Below are positions 54,178 through 63,148 of a stretch of 64,000 nucleotides of DNA, one piece after another. Every line of letters begins with the position of its first letter. Position 1 is the stretch's first letter. Under the pieces are notes generated by a model. It did no database searches and was not told where the DNA came from. It saw only the letters and a list, made by a program, of their open reading frames with translations. A program made the translations under genes and the position numbers. The stretch lies in the NCBI RefSeq assembly GCF_003217235.1, contig NZ_QJTF01000001.1, positions 246,032 to 310,031 of the forward strand. Direction: 5' to 3'. The DNA comes from Paramesorhizobium leguminum (GTDB lineage: Bacteria > Pseudomonadota > Alphaproteobacteria > Rhizobiales > Rhizobiaceae).

Positions 54178-55596
54178 CTAAACTCCCTCCCGCACGACCC
54201 CAGAGGACAGAACCCTGGAATTGCGGCTGATATGATCTTCCACGATTTTGAGATCGTTGGGAAGCACGGTGTAGTTTTCTTCTCTTGCCATAAGGTCACT
54301 GAGCCAGGCTGGTAGCGCCGGCGTGACGCCGCTCGCCTCCATGACCGCGTCGGGAAATTTGGCCGGGTGCGCGGTGGCGAGCACCACCATCGGCTCCTCG
54401 TGCGCCTGGTCACGTCCGACCTTGACGCCGATGGCCGAATGCGGGTCAAGCAGATAGCCGGTGGTTTCCAGCACGCAGCGGATGGTGTGGGCCGTCTCGG
54501 CTACGGTGGAGCGCCCAGTGCTGAATTCCGCGCGGATTCGTGAGAGCGGTTCTTCGCCGATCGTGAAGCCGCCGGATTGCTTGAGCCCGTCCATCAGCCC
54601 GCGCACCGTCGCCGCATCACGCTTATGCGCCTCGAACAGGAGCCTTTCGAAATTGGACGAAACCTGGATATCCATTGACGGCGAGGTGGTCTGCAAGACG
54701 CCGCGCGTCTCATACCGGCCCGATTGCAGTGTGCGGTGGAGAATGTCGTTATCATTGGTCGCGGCGACCAGCCGGTTTATGGGCAGGCCCATGCGTTTGG
54801 CGACGTAGCCCGCGAAGATATCCCCGAAATTGCCCGTCGGCACGGTAAACGAAACCGAACGGTCCGGCGCGCCGAGCGCCACCGCGGCGGTGAAATAATA
54901 AACCACCTGCGGCATGATCCGCGCCCAGTTGATCGAATTGACGCCGGAGAGCGACAGGGCGTCGCGAAACTTGAGATCGTTGAACATGCCTTTGACGAGC
55001 GCCTGACAATCGTCAAAATTTCCCTCCACGGAAAGCGCGTGGACATTGGCGGCGGTCGAACTCGTCATCTGCCGCTGCTGGACAGGAGAGACGCGCCCGT
55101 GGGGGAACAGGATGAAAATGTCGGTCCGGTCGCGGCCCGCGAAGGCCTCGATGGCCGCGCCGCCCGTATCGCCCGAGGTCGCGCCGACGATGGTTGCCCG
55201 TTCGCCGCGCTCGGCAAGCGTATAATCCATCAGCCGCGCCAGCAATTGCATCGCCACATCCTTGAAGGCGAGCGTCGGGCCGTGGAAAAGTTCCAGGACA
55301 AATTCGTTCGCCCCGGTCTGCGCCAGCGGGCAGACGGCGGCATGGCGGAACGTGGCGTAGGCCTCGCGGACCATGCGCTCGAATTCGGCTTGAGGAATTT
55401 CGCCGCCGATGAAGGGGGTCAGAACCCGGATGGCGATATCGGCATAGGATTTTCCGCGAAGCCCGCGGATTTCGTCAGGCGAGAGTTTGGGGAACTCCTG
55501 GGGAAGGTAGAGCCCGCCGTCACGCGCGAGCCCCGCCAGAAGCGCATCGGAAAATCCTAAGACCGGCGCTTCGCCGCGGCTACTCACGTATTTCAT
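54178..55596 (-). CDS. thrC: Threonine synthase
   Basis: A PLP enzyme that converts O-phosphohomoserine to threonine. The 472-residue protein begins MKYVSSRGEAPVLGFSDALL. The PLP lysine lies in FHGPTLAFKDVAMQLLARL near 104-122 and the phosphate-binding region in GATSGDTGGAAIEAFAG near 140. TGNFGDIFAGYVAKRMG near 256 is also conserved. It is the longer, fungal/proteobacterial type. Together with thrB at 45148 it completes the last two steps of threonine synthesis in this window. Confidence 0.96.
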   Translation of the reverse strand: MKYVSSRGEAPVLGFSDALLAGLARDGGLYLPQEFPKLSPDEIRGLRGKSYADIAIRVLTPFIGGEIPQAEFERMVREAYATFRHAAVCPLAQTGANEFVLELFHGPTLAFKDVAMQLLARLMDYTLAERGERATIVGATSGDTGGAAIEAFAGRDRTDIFILFPHGRVSPVQQRQMTSSTAANVHALSVEGNFDDCQALVKGMFNDLKFRDALSLSGVNSINWARIMPQVVYYFTAAVALGAPDRSVSFTVPTGNFGDIFAGYVAKRMGLPINRLVAATNDNDILHRTLQSGRYETRGVLQTTSPSMDIQVSSNFERLLFEAHKRDAATVRGLMDGLKQSGGFTIGEEPLSRIRAEFSTGRSTVAETAHTIRCVLETTGYLLDPHSAIGVKVGRDQAHEEPMVVLATAHPAKFPDAVMEASGVTPALPAWLSDLMAREENYTVLPNDLKIVEDHISRNSRVLSSGVVREGV

Positions 55597-55768
55597 GTCA
55601 TCCTGACTCTTTATAATAGCAGGTCATGGGTCCGGCGCGGCATGAGGCTTGCCCTGTCTGGCAAAAAACGGGAAAACACCGTCGCGCGGTCCCCATGGCG
55701 TTGGTCCCAATGGCGTTGGTCCACGTGTTGGTATAGAACAGGTTCATTAGTGCAGGGAAGTCCGGTTC

Positions 55769-56335
55769 ATGAATAAAGCAACATACAATCGTTCCGCATT
55801 TCATCAAGTTTTTGCGATGGCGCTGGTTGTGGCGGCCGCCGCCGGCTGCACCACGAAGGAAGGCGGAGCAGGCGGAACGCTTAGCTCCACGACGGGCGAG
55901 GCGCGGATTTCGGAAGCCGAGCTGCGCGCTTATTGCCCCAGCGTGATATTGCGTGAAGGCACGGCGTTTTTCCGCACATATGAGAAGGGCGGCGATAAGG
56001 ACAGCGCCCGCATTGTCTATCAGGCGGCGATCACGGATGTAACGCGCGCCTGCCAATATGGACCGGGCACGATGACAATGGATGTCGCGGCGGCGGGCAG
56101 GATTGTTCCCGGCCCACAGTTCAAGGCGGGCGCGATCACCATGCCCATCCGCGTGGTGGCGATGCAAGGCGATGCCGTCCTTTATTCGAAGCTGCACAAG
56201 TATCAGGTCAGTGTCAGCGATCCTTCCACTGCCACTCAGTTCATCTTCAACGACAAGGGCATAAGCTTCCCTATGCCGGCTGATAAGAACGTACAAGTCT
56301 TCGTCGGCTATGATGAAGGGCCTCAGGCAAAGTAA
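55769..56335 (+). CDS. Predicted lipoprotein of unknown function
   Basis: A 188-residue protein with a lipoprotein signal peptide ending in MALVVAAAAGC, followed by a low-complexity TTKEGGAGGTLSS linker. The mature domain includes RISEAELRAYCPSVILREGT near 45 and AGAITMPIRVVAMQGDAVLY near 116. It is found in rhizobia as a conserved hypothetical lipoprotein; I assign no function. It diverges from thrC. A duplicated 15-bp sequence, ATGGCGTTGGTCC, occurs twice in the promoter region at 55695 and 55710. Confidence 0.75.
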   Translation: MNKATYNRSAFHQVFAMALVVAAAAGCTTKEGGAGGTLSSTTGEARISEAELRAYCPSVILREGTAFFRTYEKGGDKDSARIVYQAAITDVTRACQYGPGTMTMDVAAAGRIVPGPQFKAGAITMPIRVVAMQGDAVLYSKLHKYQVSVSDPSTATQFIFNDKGISFPMPADKNVQVFVGYDEGPQAK

Positions 56336-56416
56336 ATCATAAAATAATCACGCCCCATGATCTGGGAGCGGCTTTCGCATCGGCCCGAGGACCGGCCCGA
56401 TGCCGGGGGCTGACTG

Positions 56417-56479
56417 ATGTGTAAACTCAAAGACTTGGGGCGCCTTTTGCGTGCTTGGCTGGGCCGCGCGGCGCTCTAA
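56417..56479 (+). CDS. Possible 20-residue amphipathic peptide
   Basis: A short frame after a GGGGGC stretch encodes MCKLKDLGRLLRAWLGRAAL, a basic amphipathic helix with leucines spaced on one face. It lies between a GC hairpin (CGGCCCGAGGACCGGCCCG) and an AT-rich promoter for the next gene. Nothing else supports expression, and a chance frame is possible. The rest of the gap (56336-56616) is AT-rich and shows no other gene. Confidence 0.2.
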   Translation: MCKLKDLGRLLRAWLGRAAL

Positions 56480-56616
56480 GAATATTGCCTCGCTATAGCC
56501 ACATTTCTTTAGTTATATTATAGACAAATTCCTTTAATTCTATAGTGCTTTACGATTTTATTATAGGTTTTGATTAAAATTGTAATAACCCTGAGATTTT
56601 TATCTCGTTTGGCAGG

Positions 56617-58272
56617 TTGCAAATTTCCCTTGCATGGCAGGCAGTAAGTTCAGTGATCGATCGTTTGCGCCCCATCTTCCGAACTTCCCCCATTCTCCTT
56701 GTGGTGCTTCTGACAGCATTGGTGGGGGGCGCATTCGGCCATGTGCTTGGCAATCGTATGCGCATGTCCTCGGACAAGGAAGACATGACCACCTATTCAA
56801 ACCAGCTTATGACTCATGCCACCAGCGTGATCAACGCGGCCAAGGGCGCGCTTAATATTGCCAATGCCTCGCCCTATCCTTTCTGTTCGGCGGCGGAGAT
56901 CGAGTTGCTGCGTAACATCCTGTTCGAGACCCGCAATGTGAAGGACATAGGACGCATCAGGGATGGCAACGTTGTTTGTTCCACCATCCTGGGGAAGCCA
57001 GACCGGCATGTACGGATGCCGCGGGCAGCTCCTATCGAGCTGGCCGATGGGTTGAAAGTTTATCCCGACGTTCCATTGGCGGTTTCCAACACCCAGGCCA
57101 CGATCCTGAGCAAGGCAAACTCCGACGCCGTTATCGATCCCAGGGCCTTCGACACGTTGCAGGAAGCGCCATATCGTTTTGCCGTCTTCTATGGCGATAT
57201 CGACGCGCAGCGCTTCGGGCAGATTTTCGGCGACAAGGGTGCGGGTTCTCCGCAATCATCGGGTCCCGAGGCGTGGGATTTGCAGGACGGCATTCTTCGC
57301 CGCGATAGCTGCGATAGCCGTTCCGGATTGTGCATCGCCGTCTGGGCGGATGCCGATGCGCTCGGCACCGACAACTACGTCAACGCGATCACGGCTCTGG
57401 GTGCCGCATTGGGTGCGCTCGGCGGTCTGGGCTGGATCGATTTCCGCCGCCGCGACCAGTCTTTAATGGCAAGGCTTTCCCGGGCGCTTGCCCGTGAGGA
57501 ACTGACTCTGGTCTATCAGCCGGTGGTCGATGTGGCCGATGAGCGGATCGTTGCGGCGGAGGCATTGATCCGCTGGTGGAGCAATGGGGATTTTATCCCG
57601 CCGGATGTCTTCATTGCGCTGGCCGAGCAGCGCGGCATGGCCGGGCAGATCACCCGCTATGTGCTCGATCATGTGATCCAGGAAATGGGCGAAACGCTGC
57701 GTCTGCACCGGGATTTCCGCATCACTATCAACGTAACCGCCTCCGATTTGAACGATCCGAAATTCCTGGCGGCGATCGAGGAAGGGCTGCATTACGCGCA
57801 AATCGAGCCGGAACAAATCGGCATCGAACTGACCGAGCGCTCCGCCGCGGATTCGCATGCGGCCATCGAAGGCATCGCCCGGCTGAGGGCACGCGGACAT
57901 TCCGTCTATATCGATGATTTCGGCACCGGCTACTCCAGTCTTTCCTACCTTGGCGAACTTAAAGTCGATGCGTTGAAGATGGATCGCGCCTTCACCCGCA
58001 CCGTCGGCACGGATGCGGTAACGGTGAGTATCGTGCCGCAGATCATCGACATGGCAACCAAGCACAAGCTTGCCATCGTCGCCGAAGGTATCGAGACCGA
58101 GGCGCAAGCCGCCTATTTTCGCGGTCTTCCCGTGCGCATACTAGGGCAGGGGTGGTTCTACGGCCGCCCCGTTTCCGCTCCCAGACTGATCAAGCGGCTG
58201 GAACAGCAGGATGGGATTATCGCACTGCGAAAGCATCGCAAGAAAAATCGTCCGGGAACGCAGGCCGGGTAA
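56617..58272 (+). CDS. CSS-motif/EAL membrane phosphodiesterase
   Basis: A 551-residue membrane-bound c-di-GMP phosphodiesterase. Two hydrophobic helices (about 25-45 and 255-275) enclose a periplasmic CSS-type domain. It contains ASPYPFCSAAEIELLRNILF near 84 (conserved CS) and cysteines near GNVVCSTI and DSCDSRSGLC. The cytoplasmic EAL domain is complete: AEALIRWWSNGDF, TINVTASDL, IELTERSAAD, VYIDDFGTGYSSLSYL, LKMDRAF and AEGIETEAQ. CSS-EAL proteins are controlled by periplasmic thiol redox state. The start is uncertain: TTG at 56617 or GTG near 56653. It is the second EAL gene within 5 kb. Confidence 0.9.
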   Translation: MQISLAWQAVSSVIDRLRPIFRTSPILLVVLLTALVGGAFGHVLGNRMRMSSDKEDMTTYSNQLMTHATSVINAAKGALNIANASPYPFCSAAEIELLRNILFETRNVKDIGRIRDGNVVCSTILGKPDRHVRMPRAAPIELADGLKVYPDVPLAVSNTQATILSKANSDAVIDPRAFDTLQEAPYRFAVFYGDIDAQRFGQIFGDKGAGSPQSSGPEAWDLQDGILRRDSCDSRSGLCIAVWADADALGTDNYVNAITALGAALGALGGLGWIDFRRRDQSLMARLSRALAREELTLVYQPVVDVADERIVAAEALIRWWSNGDFIPPDVFIALAEQRGMAGQITRYVLDHVIQEMGETLRLHRDFRITINVTASDLNDPKFLAAIEEGLHYAQIEPEQIGIELTERSAADSHAAIEGIARLRARGHSVYIDDFGTGYSSLSYLGELKVDALKMDRAFTRTVGTDAVTVSIVPQIIDMATKHKLAIVAEGIETEAQAAYFRGLPVRILGQGWFYGRPVSAPRLIKRLEQQDGIIALRKHRKKNRPGTQAG

Positions 58273-58397
58273 GACATGCGGCTGGTTTTTCAGGATCGTT
58301 CTCGATAGGATATCGGTTAAGATTTAAACAAAATTTGATTAAAAAACAGGCGTGCGCATCAAGATAATATCAACCGGATTACGCTACTATCCAAATC

Positions 58398-58580
58398 ATG
58401 AAATCACGATTCGAACGCATTCTTGAGCCGACCGACACCTGGGCCATTTTCGATTTGGTCTCGGGCGTTCCGGTTATCATAGGCACCAAGCTGATGATCG
58501 GCCTTTCGCTTGAAGAGGCGGAGGAAACGCTCGCCGTCCTCAATGCCCCGCCGAAGGTGCGGAAAAGATCGGCCGCTTAG
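58398..58580 (+). CDS. Small conserved-looking hypothetical protein
   Basis: A 60-residue protein, MKSRFERILEPTDTWAIFD at the start and GLSLEEAEETLAVLNAPPK later. The composition is mixed, without signal peptide or membrane helix. The frame opens with ATG 125 bp after the EAL gene, in the same orientation. It has typical GC codon use, which suggests a real gene. No family is recognised. Confidence 0.5.
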   Translation: MKSRFERILEPTDTWAIFDLVSGVPVIIGTKLMIGLSLEEAEETLAVLNAPPKVRKRSAA

Positions 58581-58614
58581 TAGCGGCCGCCAATTTCCCG
58601 CACCGTTGATCATA

Positions 58615-60534
58615 TCAACCCCGATCGGCTTGATCGGTGGGTTCGCTGAACTCCGTGATATATCGATAAGCGTAGGGGGCTATGCCGCCTCCATCGGGAA
58701 CTTGCACATATATGTCGACCGATGCAACCGAATGGGGCGGGGTGGTCACCACAAGTTCGGTATCCGATATGACCTGCAGGTTGGTGCCGGCGGTTCCCGA
58801 AAAATCAACCTCGGTCGCCCCGCTCAGATTCGTTCCCTTGATGGTGACCTGCGTTCCTCCCTCGACCGAACCGCTCGACGGCTGCACGCTGGTGATTGTT
58901 GCGGCATCCTGAAACACGTCCCAGCTCACGGTGTAGAGACCATAGCAAACATCTTGATTCCAGAAAGTAATGGTTCGTTCATTCTCATCGACAGTGATAT
59001 TGTAAACATATCGAACGCCTTGATTCCCAAATTGGAGTCCCTTGGTGCAATGATTGATCTGATCCATCCCACTAAAATTTATATACGCATTATCTACGTT
59101 TAATGAATAATAATATCTATTATTGAAGAAAATCCCATAATTACAGCCGATATCCAGCATAGAATTTGGCAATATAGCACGAGTAACCCCAAAGTTTGTC
59201 CTCATGGGAACAGGAGGGGGAGCATCATGAGTAATATTCGAAGAAGATATTTCGCTGTTTGGCATAGTATATGTGGCATAGGAAGGGTTGGCGTCATGCG
59301 CCGCAGCACTTATACGGAGCGATCTTAGGTCCCTGGCGCTCGGGGGCGCGCTGATCTTGTCTCTACCTTTTGCGGATTTCGTGCCATTATTAAGGCTGAT
59401 TTGCAAATACTGATATTGAGCTGAGCCGAGAACAAAGCTATCTTCCCCAACGGTGAAGGAGATTGTGCCCAGGTCTTGCGGCGGCGCGCCGTTGATAAAG
59501 ACGAGATTTTTGCTCTTGATGATATCGGCGTTTAATTCATCGCCATAGAGTTTGAAAGAGCCGTTATTATCTTTCTGAGTTATGAAATTGAACATTCCCT
59601 CGGGATAGTCCCGATTCGCGAAATCGAAGGCTGATTGAAAGCTTCCAGAGTTGAATGTAAATACTGCCGAGGAATCTACATTGAACGTGCCAGCGCTTGT
59701 CGCTGTGATGGAGCCGTTGATATAAAACTGTGCGCTATCTTGCGCCACCAGGGTGCTGTTTTGTCCAATGGCTACGTCTTGGCTCCATATGTCTATTTCG
59801 TAATTCTGGGCTGCAATGATTTCAACATCATGTTCAATGGTTACATGGGGCGCGCTCAGCGTGAACGGTCTTCCAGGGAAGCTGGCGCCGCCGAGATATA
59901 CGTCGCCTCCTTTGGACGTAATTTTGGAATATGGTCCAATGTCCGCAGTGTTCGTTGAGCAGATGCTGAGGCACGGCCCTGACAATATGGGGGGCATCCC
60001 CCCAGGTACAGTGATGGTGGCCGTCAAGGAGGCGGAAAATTTCGCGCAGGTGAATCTGACAAAGCTGTTATCATACATATTTATATTTAAGCTATTTTGA
60101 TCCGTCCTTCCGGAGATGGAGTATGCGTAAGCTTCGAAACGGCTTAAATTTCTCGTTTCGATATTGATTTGCTCCCCCGGCTGCGTGATGAACTCTAGTG
60201 CGTTCGTGCTTGTAACGATATTGTCGGCGATCGTGAAGAAGCCGTTCAGCACTGTGATATTTGTCGGGCCTTGTCGGCCTGAATCACTGCTGCCGAATAT
60301 TTGCACAGAATCACCGGGAACCGCTTGCGGCCATAACGTCAGCGAATTCTGCGAATTCATCGTAAAAGACGTTCCCATCGCTTTGCCGAGTTGGCTTGGA
60401 GGCAGCCCGATCGATTGCGCGTCGTAACTGTCGTCGAAGGTCTGATCCGCATTCGGGTTCCAGGAAAAACCATCGGCTATCTTGGTCGGGGTGGTTTCTT
60501 GCGTCTTGCTCTGACCGGCAGCCGGCTTTTTCAT
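58615..60534 (-). CDS. Large beta-rich protein with C-terminal IPT/TIG domain, AT-biased
   Basis: A 639-residue protein starting MKKPAAGQSKTQETTPTKIA, with no Sec signal or membrane segment. ATG at 60534 is chosen because AAGGGA precedes it. The middle (about 60-480) is rich in short beta-strand-like segments, many with NSQNSLTLWPQAV and DISTRNLSRF-like polar repeats, resembling beta-helix or filament proteins. The C-terminal 90 residues match an IPT/TIG Ig-like fold (AATITSVQPSSGSVEGGTQV to VSVDIYVQVPDGGG). Base composition is clearly lower in GC than the flanks, as with the gene at 27774. It may be a surface or cell-contact protein exported by an unusual route. Its function is unknown. Confidence 0.75.
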   Translation of the reverse strand: MKKPAAGQSKTQETTPTKIADGFSWNPNADQTFDDSYDAQSIGLPPSQLGKAMGTSFTMNSQNSLTLWPQAVPGDSVQIFGSSDSGRQGPTNITVLNGFFTIADNIVTSTNALEFITQPGEQINIETRNLSRFEAYAYSISGRTDQNSLNINMYDNSFVRFTCAKFSASLTATITVPGGMPPILSGPCLSICSTNTADIGPYSKITSKGGDVYLGGASFPGRPFTLSAPHVTIEHDVEIIAAQNYEIDIWSQDVAIGQNSTLVAQDSAQFYINGSITATSAGTFNVDSSAVFTFNSGSFQSAFDFANRDYPEGMFNFITQKDNNGSFKLYGDELNADIIKSKNLVFINGAPPQDLGTISFTVGEDSFVLGSAQYQYLQISLNNGTKSAKGRDKISAPPSARDLRSLRISAAAHDANPSYATYTMPNSEISSSNITHDAPPPVPMRTNFGVTRAILPNSMLDIGCNYGIFFNNRYYYSLNVDNAYINFSGMDQINHCTKGLQFGNQGVRYVYNITVDENERTITFWNQDVCYGLYTVSWDVFQDAATITSVQPSSGSVEGGTQVTIKGTNLSGATEVDFSGTAGTNLQVISDTELVVTTPPHSVASVDIYVQVPDGGGIAPYAYRYITEFSEPTDQADRG

Positions 60535-60765
60535 CGTGATTATCCCTTGATGTCGCTTTGGTAACAGAGCGCGCTCAACCTGGGCGCAGCGCAGACCGGC
60601 GATAAAATTCATGAATAATAATATTTGCTCTTAAAAAGAGTTATTTTTTATATATACAAGGATAGCGAGAAAAAACAAGCGCATTCTTATACAAGAGACA
60701 TGATCAATGTCGCTGGAGAGGGAACTGAATGTGCTCCCTCTCATCTGCACCTCCAAAATCGATTA

Positions 60766-61455
60766 TCACACCTCTTCCGACCAAACCGCCATCGCCTCGA
60801 TCATCGCCGGCAAATCCTTATGCCGGTTGATGACGGTTTCTGCGCCAGCCTCCGTCAAGCGGTCGGCATGGCCGGGATAGGTGTGGCCGCCGCCGGTGAA
60901 GCCGATGACGCGCATACCCGCCGCATGTGCGGCATGGACGCCGTGGACCGAATCCTCCAGCACGATTGTCTTCTTCGGGTCGGCGCCGAATTTCTCCGCC
61001 GCGTAAAGGAAAACGTCCGGCGCCGGTTTGCCCTTCTTGGTGCCGACTTCGCGCGCGGCGAAGATGTCGGGCGCGAAAAGATCGTAAAGCCCGGTCCGCT
61101 TCAGCATCAGATCAAGCCTTTTGCTCGATGAGTTCGAGCATATGCATTTGGGCAGCTTTAACGCCGAGACGGCCTTCGCGATGCCCTCGATCGCCTCGAC
61201 TTCGGTTGCCAGCCTCTCGTCGAGAATCCGGTCGGATTTCTCGATCAGCGAGGCGGAAAGGGGAATTCCGGCTTCCCGTTCCACCAGCATCAATATGTCA
61301 GGCCAGGTCAGGCCGGAAAACCGCTCGGAGATTTCATCCGGCGCGATCGGATAACCCGCGTCTGTCAGAAGCTCGGATTCGACCTGCGCGGCAATGATTT
61401 CCGAATCGACCAGAACGCCGTCGCAGTCGAAGATGATGAGCTCAGGTGCGGCCAT
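60766..61455 (-). CDS. HAD superfamily sugar-phosphate phosphatase-like hydrolase
   Basis: A 229-residue HAD hydrolase of the beta-phosphoglucomutase/phosphatase group. The nucleophile motif is IIFDCDGVLVDSEIIAAQ near residue 6, the second motif ICSNSSSKRLDLMLKR near 105, and the lysine/acidic motifs GKPAPDVFLYAAEKFG and IVLEDSVHGVHAAHAAGM near 140-175. ATG at 61455 is preferred to the TTG at 61479 because AGGA lies at good spacing. The substrate is unknown; sugar phosphates are usual for the group. Confidence 0.9.
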   Translation of the reverse strand: MAAPELIIFDCDGVLVDSEIIAAQVESELLTDAGYPIAPDEISERFSGLTWPDILMLVEREAGIPLSASLIEKSDRILDERLATEVEAIEGIAKAVSALKLPKCICSNSSSKRLDLMLKRTGLYDLFAPDIFAAREVGTKKGKPAPDVFLYAAEKFGADPKKTIVLEDSVHGVHAAHAAGMRVIGFTGGGHTYPGHADRLTEAGAETVINRHKDLPAMIEAMAVWSEEV

Positions 61456-61565
61456 ATCCGGGGTATCCTGTCGTTTCAAGGCAAGGGGAAGGGGGAAACT
61501 GAAGGGTTTCGAGCTACACCTTTATTCCGTGAGCGTCAAAGTTTTATGGCGAGAGATGCGACCGT

Positions 61566-61666
61566 TTAACGGCATGTTTACCCTGTTCGGTAACCATGAG
61601 GCCAAGTTAAAGCCGCAAGTCCGGATGGAACGCAGCGCGGATTAACAATCAGCCGGTGGCTGATTG
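61566..61666 (+). promoter_or_regulatory. CtrA-like half sites and hairpin in the ccrM upstream region
   Basis: TTAACGGCATGTTTACC at 61566-61582 matches TTAA-N7-TTTA, close to the CtrA box TTAA-N7-TTAA. A perfect 9-bp hairpin, CAATCAGCC/GGCTGATTG, follows at 61646-61666. Both lie in the gap before ccrM, whose homologue in Caulobacter is CtrA-controlled. The match is imperfect, so this is tentative. Confidence 0.3.
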
Positions 61667-61676
61667 TCCCGCGTAA

Positions 61677-62870
<1,194 letters not shown>

Positions 62871-62921
62871 AGCGCCACCGCGGCTTTTGTCGGGTGCGGC
62901 AACTTCACCGTTGAGGCATGG

Positions 62922-63016
62922 ATTCCTGTGACAAGCACAGGAATTGTCTGTTTGTTTCATGCTTAATTGGCGCTGAGGCTGGATGCGATTCCCGGGATGG
63001 CCACCCCGGGAATCGC
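62922..63016 (+). terminator. Two hairpins after ccrM
   Basis: ATTCCTGTG/CACAGGAAT (62922-62944) is a 9-bp stem. A second perfect 12-bp stem, GCGATTCCCGGG/CCCGGGAATCGC, occupies 62985-63016. Neither is followed by a clear T run. They may be ccrM transcript-end hairpins or part of the noncoding end of the adjacent IS110 element. Confidence 0.4.
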
Positions 63017-63148
63017 CGTGGTCTGGGCGCCCGTACAGGAATAGGTCTTGCGACCCTCGTCATCTTGGGCCCCAGCCGCGCAGCCTCGCATCGCTTGTTG
63101 ACTTGAATGGGCATTGACGCCCGCAGACAATGCAAAGCGTGGAGCATC
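63017..63148 (+). ncRNA. Possible IS110 bridge-RNA region (5' noncoding end)
   Basis: The 132 bp upstream of the transposase start contain structure typical of a noncoding end: CTGGG/CCCAG pairing, a GCCCCAGCC stretch and GCCTCGCATCGC that can pair with GATGCGA at 62982-62988. IS110-group elements are known to transcribe a bridge RNA from their noncoding end to guide recombination. The exact left end of the element cannot be seen, so the boundary and the RNA are inferred. Confidence 0.25.
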
